This document shows, piece by piece, positions 1 through 11,943 of a stretch of DNA of 64,000 bases. Numbering within the stretch: position 1 is the first letter of the stretch; each line of letters begins with the position of its first letter. Made by a program: the position numbers and the translations under genes. The notes under the pieces are model-generated. The model did no database searches and was not told the origin of the DNA. It saw nothing but the letters and a program-made list of their open reading frames with translations. The stretch spans positions 61,142 to 125,141 of the forward strand of contig MU616569.1 of the NCBI GenBank assembly GCA_025201705.1, written 5' to 3'. The DNA comes from Dissophora ornata. Lineage: Eukaryota; Mortierellomycota; Mortierellomycetes; Mortierellales; Mortierellaceae.

Positions 1-83
1 TCCTTGTTCTGTGCATATCCACCACTTCCTCTCATTCTTTTCATCCTGGCTATTATTCTTCACTTCTCATACCATTTGCACAA

Positions 84-2090
84 ATGACTGGACACGATAT
101 CGTGCCCGAACAAGTTACCTTCAGGGACCTGGGGGATGGCACCCGACACTTGCGAAGAGGCAACGAGGCTTTTTGGAGGTGGCAAGCTCGTCGACTCACC
201 AACACCCGCACATTCGCCTCGCTCGACCATGAGTCTGAAACGTCCCAGATGAAAAGAGTCTTGACGGTCAAAGACTTGGCTGCCATGGGTATCGGCGCTA
301 TCATTGGCACGGGAATTTTTGTTCTGACAGGTAAAGAAAGGAACAACACTTGTGCATGGATCTGACCGATCAGTGCTTTTTCCATGGCGCGTCTAACGAC
401 ACCCCCGTCTCGTCCTTGCGTATCCTCCAACTGCCCCTGTCCGCTACTACCACATGACTTTGGCTGTCTATACCGACATCAACAGGCGTGGTTGCAAATG
501 ACAAGGCTGGCCCTGCAGTCTGCATCTCATTTATTCTGGCCGCTGTCGTCGCCGGTCTTGCCGCTCTATCGTACGCAGAAATGGCTTGTCTCGTTCCGAT
601 TGCCGGAAGCGCATACACATATACTTACGCGACCTGTGGAGAGCTTATGGCCTGGATCATTGGTTGGGATCTGTAAGTCAAATATCCGTATCCCTTTTTC
701 TTTTCTACTACTCAACTGTTGCACGGTGATTTGAAAAAGCAAAACTAACGCTTCAGATTTATAACAGCATTCTTGAGTACTTGGTCGGCGCCGCTACTGT
801 TTCTGTCGGATTCTCGCATTACCTTGACGCGTTCTTTAAGGACGCCTTTGGCTGGGAGGCCAATACAAAGTTGATGAGTGCACCCTTCCAGTACAAGAAA
901 GATGTGTTCTCGCTTACGGGCAATTGGTTCTCTCTGCCGTCGTTTCTCATTGTCATCCTTTTGACCATCCTCCTCTGCAGAGGCGTCAAATCCTCGGCTA
1001 GAGTCAACAACGTGCTGGTCGTCGTCAAGCTCATCGTCATTTTGGTGTTCATCTTTGGGGCTTGCAGATTTGTTAACCCCAAAAACTACGACCCTTTCAT
1101 TCCACCCAACACGGGCAAGTTTGGAGAGTTTGGTGCATCAGGTATCTTGCGAGGTGCAACCGTCGTGTTCTTTGCATTCATTGGGTTTGATGCCATCAGT
1201 ACTGCTGCTCAAGAGGCACGCAACCCTCAGCGGTAAGTAAACACTGTTCTCGCGAGTCGTTTTCACGGGACAAGCACGTAAGCTAAACATATACAACCCC
1301 AACTCTATTCCACAGCGATCTTCCCATTGGCATCGGTCTGTCCTTGATCATTTGCACAGTTCTATACATCGCGACCAGTGTTGTCATGCTGGGTGTCGTC
1401 AACTACACCGAGATTGCCGGCGGTTCTGGAGGAGCGCCCTTCCAGATCACAGCGGCCGCGACGGGTCAGAAGTGGCTCTCAGTCTTCTGTGAGGTCGGTA
1501 TCTTGGCCGGCCTTGTCTCTGTCATGCTCGTTCTCTTGATCGGTCAGCCTCGCATCTTCTTTGCTATGGCTGTCGACGGCCTCTTCCCCGAAATCGCAGC
1601 GAAACTCCACCCCAAATACAAGACGCCCGTGGCGACTACCACCATTGCCGGTGTCATCTGCGCTGCCGCTGGAGGCATGTTCCCCGTTGACTTGCTCGCG
1701 GATCTGACCTCGGTCGGAACCCTATTCGCGTTCTTTTTGGTCCATTGCTCCGTCCTGATTCTTCGTTGGAAGGAACCGGACCGTCCGCGCCGATTCAAGG
1801 TTCCCCTCGGTCCTGTGCTCCCTGTCTTGGGCGCGCTTTGCTGTGTAGGACTGATCGCTGTCGACTCTATCTCGGCCATTATCCGTCTGGTGGTTTGGCT
1901 GGCAATTGGACTAGTGTTCTATTTCTCATATGGAGCCAAACGTTCGAGACTTAACAACCCTGAACGCTACGCCACGACAGATCCAATGGAAGTCATCAAC
2001 GAGCGCCTTCATACGAGCACCGAGGGCAAGGGCGACGAGACCCCGCTCGACCACCATCACCCAACTACTCCTTCAGATTTGAAGGTCTAA
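84..2090 (+). CDS. Cationic amino acid transporter, APC/CAT (SLC7-like) permease
   Basis: Four exons: 84-330, 486-672, 768-1232 and 1316-2090. The introns are GT-AG, phases agree at every junction, and intron 2 carries a CTAAC branch site. The joined protein is about 557 residues, normal for fungal/animal CAT permeases. The N-terminal cytoplasmic part is followed by the APC hallmark GIGAIIGTGIFVLTG, which forms the unwound substrate-binding helix 1, then by many hydrophobic helices. The stretches FFAFIGFDAIS and GQPRIFFAMAVDGLFP are typical of CAT-type members (helices 6 and 8). The C-terminus is polar and ends in a His-rich stretch. It probably imports basic amino acids across the plasma or vacuolar membrane. 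The start at 84 is the first ATG, but the frame stays open to the left edge, so an upstream start cannot be excluded. The upstream pyrimidine-rich sequence looks like a 5' leader. Confidence 0.88.
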
Positions 2091-2134
2091 GAGTGATCGA
2101 GAAAGCCCTAATGTAATCATAAGCGGAAGCAGTG

Positions 2135-2885
2135 CTATTCCTTGTTATATTGTAGTTTCGTAATATAAACCTCATTTGAGTTCAACCAAATCTCAGCGTG
2201 GGGATGTGAAATCAGTCTACGACTGTCAAGTCTCCAACAGGTTTCTGGAGGTACATTAAAGTTATACCACATGCGCCACACGAGAGTGGACTGATCTGTT
2301 TCAAGGAACGCATCAAATACTGACTGGAAGACTGAAAGAGTCTGAGCATCCATTCAGACTTGTGCAGCTGAGCGTTGTTCTACAAAAGGGTCCTGGTATT
2401 TTCTAGAGTTGCTCGGCGTTTTGTGTATATCCTACTACAATCGTTTGTGAGCGCATTCAGGTTTTCGAGCAGCTCTTCCAACACATTGTGAGAAGGCACC
2501 ATATCAGGGTCAATCTCGTAGGCAGCGACCGTAGCAGGTTTATATCCAATGAAGGATTGTGATCTGCTCAAAGGTTACTCTGTTAGGCATCGGCCACTCC
2601 AAAGTCTTGATGGGCATCGGTCCCAGGACCATAGCTAGCTCCAGTAATGGCCGTGCGTCATCGTCTTACCAAGAAACCTCATCGAGATCAGGACGACGAG
2701 GGAGATAATACAGAAGAGTAACATCGTACTTTGGAGTCGTTCTTCAGATGGTCCTTGGTTTTGATGCAGTGAGTGCGCTTGATGGCTTGAGGTCTGAAAT
2801 GATCGTAGACAGGAATCTCGTGTGTGCCTCGGATTCTATCAAGGGTCCCCTCCCTCCCTCCACAGATAGTAAAATGCGACAGCAA
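2135..2885 (-). pseudogene. Unrecognised coding-like segments, possibly a decayed or multi-exon gene
   Basis: Three minus-strand segments look protein-coding in composition. One lies around 2885-2740, including HEIPVYDHFRPQAIKR. A second, in another frame around 2730-2683, reads DVTLLYYLPRRPDLDEV and then a GTAAGA donor. A third spans 2571-2380, with LEELLENLNALTNDCSRIY. A further open frame at 2353-2135 has WRMWYNFNVPPETCWRL. Candidate splice sites exist between some pieces, but one junction would need a weak GAG acceptor and the first two pieces differ in frame. I do not recognise the family. It could be a small expressed gene or a relic. Confidence 0.25.
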
Positions 2886-3942
2886 TACTTGAGGTACAGT
2901 TTTATATCAGGCGAGAGTTCTAAGCGAGTTTACTTGTTACGTCGCTAATACCCTATTTCGTCAAGTCGAAGAATAGAAGCAGGAGGAATGAGAAGTTGTC
3001 GCGGACGATGACAATAGGGAGAACACAAGCGAGTGGCGGGAAAGGGGGTGAGAGGTCAAGGTCCAAGCATTGGCAGAATGTATATGCACATGCGGCATAG
3101 TATGCAAACCATGCAACGGTCAGACTCAACACTGAGGAAAAAATAACGTCCGTTGCTCTGACTCCTGGGCCCTGCAACGCGCTACTATCGGAGGACGTGT
3201 CATGAGGGATTTTTTTCCCTTTGCAGTCTGCAGAAGAAAATCCCGGCAGCTAGTGCGTGTTTCTGACTCTTTGCTCCGATGAGTAACATGCACGCAGAAA
3301 AGAGGTTGATTGTCCATTTGGATAGCCGGATTAGGCAATGCCATCCGCGAAATAAAATAGGGCGAAATGTTGTCTAGGAGTATGGAAAATGAGCAAAGAT
3401 CGCTGTTCAAGCACGTCATGCGACGACAACCGAAAACATAAACACAGAGATGTATGTCTGCGATAAACTAGAAACTTTACGCTTGTCTTGCACCACAGAA
3501 GAGCGATAGAGACAAAAAAGGTTCAAGTGCAGTATTTACAGTTGCTGCAGCAGGGGACAGATGGGCTGCAGACGTGCGTGTGTGTGTACATCGCGCCATG
3601 TTGCGTAGAGATACAGCCACAAGGCTAGTGGGAATTGAGATGTGACGGATTGTGGCTCATTCCGAGAGACCGGGGCTCGGGGAGACATGGGAACATGACG
3701 CAGAGAGGCAGCCGCGCCGACCTGATGCGGAGGAGAGAAGGCTTCCTCGTTTTGTTCTAGTGCGAGGGAAGGGACGGGATGTTCCGAGGACGTTGGAGGC
3801 ATCGAGTGTGTTCCCCCGCACGATGCACATGCAGCGGATCGGCGGGTAAATTTTTTCTTGTTTTAGGTTTCGCTTCCAGTGGACATGGAAATGAAATGCC
3901 GCTGTTTGGGCGTATCGATCCATCTTCCGGTTCAGTCCACCT

Positions 3943-3948
3943 TATAAA
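3943..3948 (+). promoter_or_regulatory. Possible TATA box of the SBF carrier gene
   Basis: TATAAA lies about 210 bp upstream of the carrier ATG. It is followed by A-rich and then C/T-rich sequence that would be a pyrimidine-rich leader. Position and context fit, but there is no transcript evidence. Confidence 0.3.
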
Positions 3949-4160
3949 CATAAAAACAGCGCCATTCATTCCTCCTCTGCACTTCCATCCTCTCATTCAT
4001 TGCCTCGTCTCATCCCCTTGATCCATCCCCTCCTCAGCTCTCTGCATCCCTCTGCATCTCGCTCCCTCCCCCCTCCCCCCTCTGCTGCTGACTGCAACGA
4101 AAAGACCCGACCGCCGATTCCTATTGCATTCGCATCCAACAGCAACGGCATCTCCACAAC

Positions 4161-5687
4161 ATGCCTTCCTCGCCACCAACCCCTCAAATAGAACATCCGC
4201 CCCTGACCGGGAGCAGCAACAGCAATGGCCTCGAGGAAGACCACAACGACGTTTCCGAAGCACAGCAGTCATCAACACCCCTAGAGCAGAAACAGGGAGA
4301 CGCCAGCAAGAAAGACTCTTGGAAAACCAAGGCTTGGGATCTGTGGATGAAGAACTGGTTCCTGCTCGGCCTCGTGGTCGTCATCATCCTTGCCCGCTAC
4401 TTCCCCGGCTGGGGCAAGACCGGGGGACCGATTCGTCCCGAGTACTCTGTCAAGTACGGCATCACCTCCTGCATCTTCTTGCTCTCGGGCCTCTCGCTCA
4501 AGACAAAGGAATTACTCGTCTCCGCCATGAACTACCGCGCCCACTTATTCGTCCAGCTCACATCCTTCATCATAATTCCGCTCTTCGTCAAGGCTATCAC
4601 TTCCCTCGTCGGACTCTCGACCTTTAACGCAACTCTTCTGGCCGGCATGTCCGTCACCTCCGCTACTCCAACCACCATTTCCTCCAATGTCGTCATGACC
4701 GCAAACTCGGACGGCAGCGAGCCTCTCGCCTTGTTCAATGCCGCGCTCGGTAACCTCCTGGGTGTCTTTATCTCGCCCGTCATCGTCCTGATCCTCCTAC
4801 AGTCCACACCCGAGTCACCCTCAGGGAAGCATGGGCTGGACTATCCAACCATTTTGCGTGATCTCGGAACCACCATTTTGGTTCCCATCATTGTGGGACA
4901 GTTGTACTTGAACTTCTTCCCCAGATCAGTCGCCTGGGCAAAGTCAAAGGTTCATTTCCCCACCCTGAACAGCGCATGTCTGTTGATCCTCGTCTGGACA
5001 GTGTTCTGCGATGCGTTCAACAACAACACGTTCTCGTCTGTCACGGCTGGTGAGATTATTGCTGTCGGAGTACTCCAGGCTTTCACCTTCTGGACCATGA
5101 CCTTCTTCCTGGGATTCCTTTCTCGTGTGCGTCCCGCCAAACTTAGGATCCTGAAGATCATGGACATCAACCAAAAAGAAAAAAGCCGTCGTGAAGCTCA
5201 GTTGGAGCAGCAAGTCGAGGGATCTCCCGAATACGATGAATACAGTATTATTCAAGAGGCGGAGTACTCCCATATCACCCGTGATCTGAAGCTGCCAAGA
5301 ACCCATTTCCAACAGCTGGCGGAGCCTATGTCAAAGAAGGACACGGTCGCAATCTTGTTCTGTGGAGCAACCAAGTCGGTGGCCATGGGTATCCCCATGA
5401 TCAAGATTTTGTACTCGAGCAGCACAGGTTCAGATTTGGCAGGTTTGCTGGCGACCCCATTGCTGATCTACCATGTGGAGCAGCTCTTCAGTGGCGCATT
5501 TATGGTCGGTTGGTTGAAGAAGTGGGTCAATCGCGGTGAAGAGACACTCGAGTCCTTTGAAAAGAAAGGTCACAAGAGCAAGATCATGCAGGATTCAGAG
5601 CAGCAGGACGTAGCACAGATCGATTCCCACCAGCCTTCATCCACACACTCTTCGTCCTCGACCTCGGTGTCCATCCACAAGAAGTGA
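4161..5687 (+). CDS. SBF/bile-acid:Na+ symporter-like carrier, Rch1/SLC10A7 type
   Basis: Single exon of 508 residues. The first ~65 residues are polar and disordered. About ten hydrophobic helices follow, with the SBF-family stretch GITSCIFLLSGLSLKTKEL near residue 95 and the conserved crossover-type segments SVTSATPTTISSNV and NAALGNLLGVFISP. A charged cytoplasmic loop (about residues 330-390, KEKSRREAQLEQQ) precedes GATKSVAMGIPMIK. The tail is Ser/Thr/His-rich. The arrangement matches the fungal Rch1/vertebrate SLC10A7 branch, which family knowledge links to negative regulation of plasma-membrane calcium uptake; the transported substrate is unclear. The start is the first ATG after a C/T-rich leader with a TATAAA about 210 bp upstream. 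The downstream gene converges on it. Confidence 0.88.
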   Translation: MPSSPPTPQIEHPPLTGSSNSNGLEEDHNDVSEAQQSSTPLEQKQGDASKKDSWKTKAWDLWMKNWFLLGLVVVIILARYFPGWGKTGGPIRPEYSVKYGITSCIFLLSGLSLKTKELLVSAMNYRAHLFVQLTSFIIIPLFVKAITSLVGLSTFNATLLAGMSVTSATPTTISSNVVMTANSDGSEPLALFNAALGNLLGVFISPVIVLILLQSTPESPSGKHGLDYPTILRDLGTTILVPIIVGQLYLNFFPRSVAWAKSKVHFPTLNSACLLILVWTVFCDAFNNNTFSSVTAGEIIAVGVLQAFTFWTMTFFLGFLSRVRPAKLRILKIMDINQKEKSRREAQLEQQVEGSPEYDEYSIIQEAEYSHITRDLKLPRTHFQQLAEPMSKKDTVAILFCGATKSVAMGIPMIKILYSSSTGSDLAGLLATPLLIYHVEQLFSGAFMVGWLKKWVNRGEETLESFEKKGHKSKIMQDSEQQDVAQIDSHQPSSTHSSSSTSVSIHKK

Positions 5688-6071
5688 AAAGCCCTGTGAA
5701 ATACTTTCAAAGACGTTCATTTACCGATGCATTTTCTAGAATAGACGTCCCAAAGTCATCTTTGATATCCCCCACCCTCTCCTATCTCATATCCCATCCA
5801 GTTCTATTTGTAATCTTTAATCTCGCACTCAAAAGCATATTATAAACTCCACATGCATGCTAGTGACCTCCTAAGCATATTTCCCACGCCGTATTGCTGT
5901 GATGATATAAACAAGAGGCGCTAGGCCCAAACGACTTTATTTGCGCTACTCCGATAGCCTCTGGCTAAACTTCGATGATGGATAAAAATGACGATTTTTC
6001 TTTTTTTTTACATATAAACAAATATCTTATAGTAGACAGAGGTTGCATGAAACAAGATGATGAAGCAGGTT
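5688..6071. other. Convergent 3' intergenic region
   Basis: This region is shared by the 3' ends of the SBF carrier (+) and the H+-ATPase (-). It is A/T-rich with several T-runs, consistent with cleavage and polyadenylation regions. No gene is seen. Confidence 0.5.
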
Positions 6072-9000
6072 CTACAAAGAGCCGATACTGTTCCGTCCCC
6101 ATCCGTCCTCATATGCGGTTTGTGGCGATGGGATCTTTCCATCCGCATCCCGCAGCGCCACGAGGACTTTGGTCTTCAACGCCAGTTTGTGGACCTGGCC
6201 AATATTCCGCCAGACACGGTCCTGTTGGATTTCGTTTTGTTTCCTCTTCTTCAGCATGTGTCTCCGGGGACCACAGGGTGCGCAGGCGAGAGAGTGAGAG
6301 CCGATTGCCCAGTACTTGAAAATTTGGACCTTGATCACATCCAGGACCACACAAGATGCGAACGAGATCCCAAAGACGGCGAGGGCCTGAGTGATGGGCA
6401 CGGCGGGAGTGAGCCATCCAAAGAAGACCATCAGCAGGGCGATGACTTGTGTACCGACGATGACGACAATAAACAGGAATGACGGGATGTTTTCCCAAAA
6501 GTATCCTGTCAAACGGGTGGAAAAGATCAAAAAGTGAGGCGCGGACGAGATGTGCAGATACATGATCGAGTCCAATCGGCGATCCACCAGGTCGCCATCG
6601 GCCTCCGGGTGTGGGAAGTAGCCGTAGACGTTCCAAAAGTAGTAAAAATGTCCAAACGAGAGTCCAGTGAGGAGCAGGCCCAAGAAGCATGACAAAAAGA
6701 TGAGCTGACCCACGCGCCATTTGTCCGGCTGCGAAGAGACTTGAGCATTGTCGACAGCAATAACAAGTGTTGCAGCGTCGTTCAGGATGCAGATCAGGAT
6801 CAAGAGTTTTGCAGGCAATGTCCAATCGTACACGAGGACCACGACAAAGAAAAAGATCAAAAAGTGGACAGTAGACGTGATCCTGTAGAGTGCATACGAT
6901 CGCATCCGCTGGAAGATTGCTCTCGAGGCCAAGATGCCCTCGATGATCGTCGACAGTCCGGGGGCCATCAAGACAATGTCCGCAGCAGAGCGCGCCGCAT
7001 CCGTGCACCCGTGAACCGCAATGCCGACATTAGCCTTCTTGAGCGCCGGTGCGTCGTTGACTCCATCGCCCGTCATGCCGACCATTAAACCTCTCTTCTG
7101 CAAGATATCCACGATTCTGAACTTGTGCTCCGGTGTCACCTCTGCAAATCCATCCGCCTTGTAGAACCGCTCTGACTGTACAAACTCTGGGAGATCCGGG
7201 TTGTTGATATGGCTCGCGTCCAAGATCACCTGTCCCAGACCCAAGCGACGAGACACTTCCTTTGCAATAATTTGTTGGTCTCCTGTCACCATCTTGACGG
7301 CGATTCCCATCCTCTGACAACGCTCGATGGTCTCTGCAGAGTCCTCTCTTGGTGGATCCAATAAACTGATCAAGCCAACAAGTTGCCACTTGTCCTTTGA
7401 ACCTGCAACTGTGCGAGCTACACCCAGGGCGCGGAGACCGCGTTTCGCCATGGCGATAGAGGCATTCACAGCTGGATCGTTGCCACCAACCAACTTTATA
7501 ATCACCTGGGGTGCACCCTTGGCGACCAAGAATGTCGTGTCGCTCTCTGTATTCTTGATAGTCGCCTGTGTGTACTTTACGTTCGGATTGAACGGTATGA
7601 ACTCGCTGATGTCATATCCAGGGACCCTGTGAGTCTGTGTCGCGGGTCGGTTCCTCAACAGAGAAACCTGATGTTCAGCAGCTGATCGAACCGCCAACTC
7701 AATTGGATCGTTGGCTCCAAATTCTGATGCCAAGTATGAGTACAACAACAAATCCTCCGCAGAGTAACCGTCGCAAAGGTAAGGCTCATCAAATGTCAAC
7801 TCGTTTTTGGTCAAGGTGCCAGTCTTGTCGGAGCAGAGGACCGAGAGCGCAGACATTTCCTCGACAGCGGCTAAACGTTTGACGATGACCTGCTTTGAGG
7901 CCAGTCCACGCGCTCCGACAGCCATAGTGACTGAACAGACAGTTGGAAGACCGACAGGAATGGCGGCGACGGCTAGGATCAAGACTGGGCCGAGAATCTT
8001 GAGGACTTGACCACGGACGGGGTCGTTGCGGAAGGTGATGAACTGGAAGATGATGATAAGGACGACGAGGACCAGCGTGAATAGAATCAAAAAGTTGCCG
8101 ATCCTGCCAATGATCTTTTGGAAGTGGCCCTCGTCCTAGAAAATATCCAACGAAAAGAGATAAGGGGTGGGTTGTTTGAGATACGAGAAGCTGAAAACAG
8201 TGAAAGGAAAAAAACTTGGCAGTTGTGCGCGTTACGTCTGGAAGGAAGGCTTACCACGGTGTTGGCCATAAGGTGTGCAGCAATACCAATATAAGTCTTG
8301 CTTCCCGTCTTTGTCACAATTGCCATCTGCTGCCCCTGTTTAACAATTGTCGACGAAAAGACCTTATCGCCCTTCTTCTTGCGCGCCGCCAACGACTCTC
8401 CTGTTAGCGACGACTGATCTACCAACAAATCGCTATCCGTCTCCATGCCTGATGCGCCAATGCCCAACAGCCTGGCATCCGCAGGGATGATATCACCCAG
8501 ACGCAGTACAATGATGTCACCGGGGACGAGCAAGGACGTGTCGAGTTCCTGTAGCTGACCATCTCTCCAGCAGCGCGTCTTGAGTGCAAGGGTCTGGCGC
8601 AGGGCATCGACCGCTGATTCTGCACGCGCCTCTTCAACATATCCGATGATGGCGTTCAGGAACAGCAGGCCGAGAATGATGGCAAAGTTGAACCAGTCCT
8701 ACGTGAACAAAATGGTGCGTGCTCTGACCGTTAGCTGAGGGGTTTGGCATAGAGCAGAATAGAGTTCGTGGACAAAAAAACAACAGTTGCACTGCCTCCT
8801 TGCGCACTCCCAAAAATACAGAATACAGCCCTCTCCCGCCTTGCTTCAGCCTCAGTTCCCTTCCTCCCGAGAAAATGCTTATCTAAAGAGGGATCATAGC
8901 GTGAGGGAATTCAAGTTCTCCCTTTTTCTCACCTTGACGATCACCGAGATGACACAGGCCAACTCAATCAACAACGCAATCGGCCCCACAAAGTATCCTA

Positions 9001-9298
9001 AGAACTTGAGCACCTTATTCGTCTTGACCTCCACCAGCTCGTTTGGTCCAAACCTACGCAGTCTCTGGGATGCCTCTTCTGTCGTCAACCCGGTCAGTGG
9101 GTTTGTCCTGAGCAACTCCTCCAGCTCTACATCGTCCTTGCTGCTGTCGGTATGGTGGTCATTGCTGCCACCGACGATTCTGATGCCTGGGAAGTGTGTA
9201 TCCTGCGGTGAGGAGAGCGACTGATCCAGCGAGTCGTGGTCTCGAAGAGGCGCCGTATCGGGTTCCGGGTCGTGAAGCTCTTTATACCCCCGCGCCAT
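6072..9298 (-). CDS. PMA1: Plasma-membrane H+-ATPase (P-type, type IIIA)
   Basis: Three exons read right to left: 9298-8933, 8698-8255 and 8135-6072, giving about 957 residues. All signature elements are present: TGES in the actuator domain (about residue 220), the phosphorylated Asp in SDKTGTLT (about residue 373), KGAP in the nucleotide-binding domain (about 476) and GDGVNDAPALKKANVG (about 626). Ten membrane helices and a polar C-terminal extension of about 85 residues follow the pattern of fungal proton pumps, whose tail is an autoinhibitory regulator. The first 60 residues are acidic and polar. It hydrolyses ATP to export protons and energise H+-coupled uptake, such as by the SUT-type symporter at 20-23 kb. 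It shares no promoter with its right neighbour, whose 3' end faces it. Confidence 0.96.
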
Positions 9299-9844
9299 TC
9301 TGGCTGTATACAGTTGACTGAAAAGGGTGTTGGAATATCAGACGCTCGAGTAGAAGGGGTGTTCCTGTCGATGTTTGCGGTCTACTATTGAACTGTTCAA
9401 AGAGGTATGTCAGATTCAATTCATGAGAGGAATGGGCGTCCGTGAGTGTGCAAACCCAGGCACCAGGGTGTTACAGCGATGATTTCTATGCAAAGTGTTG
9501 CCATACGACTCTTATGGCGGTTCGAGGGTTGATGTTACCGAGGGATTGAGGAGGGATTGAGGGAGAGGGAAAGTAGATGCAAAGAGGAATGACAAAAAAG
9601 AAAAAAGAGGGGCACAGGGCTGAACAAAAAATAGGCCGTACGATTGTGCGCATGCGGCGGTGCTTTTGCTCTACCTGGTGCGTCAACAGTACCCGCCACC
9701 GCGCACTGTTGAGATTTCCATCCTCAGCGACAATCTATGCCTATGCTGTGCTGTTTGTTGCACATGGACATCGCACACTCCTCATTTACTGAATCTATGA
9801 TTGATATGACCTTTCCCTATCTCGCCTATTCAATAATGTAATGT
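9299..9844. other. Promoter side of the H+-ATPase and 3' region of UROD
   Basis: Gene-free. It must contain the minus-strand H+-ATPase promoter and leader, because that gene starts at 9298. The segment near 9590-9620 is purine-rich on the plus strand, so pyrimidine-rich in the sense of the pump transcript. No recognisable site is seen. Confidence 0.5.
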
Positions 9845-11636
9845 TCACTTTGAAGCAATCTCTGCTGCCTTCTCCTCCGCAGCAACTTCCAATCCCACGC
9901 GGTGCACAGTCTTCAGGAACAACTCCATGGCCTCCACAGGAACCGTTGGCAAGATGCCGTGTCCCAGGTTAGCAATATACCGTCCAGTCGATCCAAAACC
10001 TCGAACCATCCTCTCCACTGTCGCCACAATCGCCTCATCGCCTCCGAAGAGGACATTGGGGTCCATGTTGCCCTGGAGCGTCACACGGCCATTGGTGATG
10101 GCCTTGGCAGACTCGGGGGTATGGGTCCAGTCGAGAGAAACAGTCTCGTATCCGATCGCAGACAGCTTGTCGAGCGCATACCATGATCCCTTTGCAAAAA
10201 CGGTCATTGGCACAGCCTCCTCAGGTCCGAGCTCGGCCTTCACGCGCTTAGCGATCTGGGTTAGGTAAGGGAGTGAGAACAGCTCAAAATCGTGAGGGCC
10301 CAGCTCTCCTCCCCAGGATTCGAACACTTGCAGCATCTGATAAGACCGACAGTCCAAAGTTGCAAAAGAGACGTTATTGGCAGGGCAGATAAAAGTTGTA
10401 GTCCATGATTTGTCCCAGAGGTTGTTCCAAAGAGGTGAAGAGTGGTGTTGAGTTTTCCCAGATCGGAAAATATCAATCAGATGCAAGAAAAAAAAAACGT
10501 TTGAGCGCCATTAGCATCATCGAAATCATGCAACCAACAGGAACAAACACACACACAAAAGAAAGTAGATCCAACAACAACAATAACAACCATACCTGAG
10601 CTCCAGCGCGCACTTGACCGATCAAAAAGTCGACACAGACATCAGTAATACGGCCCAACAGCTCATGACTCTGCTTGGGGTGCTTGAAGATCCACTCCTT
10701 AGCTTTTGATAGCGTCTTGCTTCCACCGCCTTCAATCATGTATGCCTATCATCACAAGAGTCGCCGTTAGCTATCGCGTCGTTTCCATAGGGCGGCAAGC
10801 CCTCGATGACCCCCAATTGCTTCGCCTTTTTTTCGCACACCATCTGTATGTTCCGCCTTTTTCGTCCAACTCACCATCAAGGTCCATGGGGCGCCCACAA
10901 ATCCAATCAATGGTACACGTCCATCGAGCGCGTGGCGGGTCATAGTAATAGCATCAAAGACATACTGCAACTCCTTCTTCACATCAACCTCCTCCTTCAG
11001 CTTGGCCATGTCTCCTGGAATAACCAAGGGATCAGGGAAATGAGGTCCCTTTCCAGGGATCATCTCGACAGTCATGCCCATGGCCTGGGGGATAACCAGG
11101 ATATCTGAAAAGATGATCGAAGCATCCAGGAGGCCATCGTAGCGGTCAATGGGCTGCAGTGTCACTTTGGTCGCCAACTCGGGTGTGCGGCAGATCTTGA
11201 AAAAGTCATTCTCTACGCGTTCAGCACGGAACTCTACAGCGAACCAGGCAACAGAAAGCGGTGAAGAGGACGCAAGTCAGGACCATGGGCGTGGGAGAGA
11301 CAGAGAGAGAGAAAGAGCGGGAACGGCAGGGGAAGGAGGAAAGAGTAGAACAAGATTCTTCCTAAAGAATAAAGCGCTCAAAACTACTCCTGCAGAATAG
11401 ATCTGTACAGATCTCTGTGCGGTGAATGCATAATGAATGCAGAGCACAGATCCATGGTCGAGCGTAGCAGCGCCATGAGCAATGTTTGGAGAGAAGGGAC
11501 AGGGAGATGGCTTACCGGGCAAATAACGGCCGGCTTGGCGCATGACCCAGACGGGCGCACGCTCGGTCTTCTCGCCACGGGCGGCTCTAAGGATCAGGTC
11601 GTTCTTGAGAGGAGGGAATGGTTTTGAGTCGGACAT
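9845..11636 (-). CDS. HEM12: Uroporphyrinogen decarboxylase (heme biosynthesis)
   Basis: Four exons: 11636-11516, 11233-10875, 10745-10596 and 10336-9845. Phases agree, giving about 373 residues (family usual 350-375). The N-terminal signature [18 protein letters not shown] is built across the first intron. The downstream landmarks [38 protein letters not shown] and [14 protein letters not shown] are classic UROD elements, with the uroporphyrinogen-binding Arg residues in the RQAGR segment. It decarboxylates the four acetate side chains of uroporphyrinogen III to give coproporphyrinogen III in the cytosol. The three introns are 282, 129 and 259 nt, longer than most here, and the third is A-rich. 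The start is the only in-frame ATG before the signature. Confidence 0.95.
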
Positions 11637-11943
11637 GGTGTGTGTAGGCGATGTGTATGTGGTCTAGAGGAGGCGCGCACGCGAGGAGGGATGGAGCGAT
11701 GAGAAGTAGAGGGATGCGAAAAGAAAGAACGATCCGACTCTAACAACAACAGACACTCGAGGAAATCGGCCGTTTATGGAAATACTGCGAACACACACAT
11801 CACACACACACCGACCCAAGCGAAGCGCGTTGTTCTTGTCCAAATGCAATATCTATTGCTTTATGGCTGTATGATACATTCGACTCTTCATGCAGACGGT
11901 CGGTTCAGCAGACGACATGCTGCCACCGTATGCTTGCGCCCCC
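11637..11943. other. UROD upstream region
   Basis: A 307-bp gap between the UROD start (minus strand) and the stop of the next minus-strand gene. It holds the UROD promoter/leader and the neighbour's 3' end. An ACACAC-rich stretch lies near 11790-11810. No gene is seen. Confidence 0.45.

Larger units (their letters stand above)
2091..4160. other. Long intergenic stretch with possible coding remnants on the minus strand
   Basis: About 2 kb between the permease stop and the SBF carrier start. The left part (2135-2885) has coding-like minus-strand segments, listed separately. From 2950 to 4000 I see no convincing gene: short open frames on both strands do not join through plausible splice sites. 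The last 160 bp are C/T-rich and read as the 5' leader of the downstream carrier. Confidence 0.5.

Noticed and set aside
6109..7008. 299-codon minus-strand open frame
   Set aside because: It lies entirely inside the H+-ATPase exon in another frame; composition is Arg/Pro/His-rich as expected of a shadow frame.
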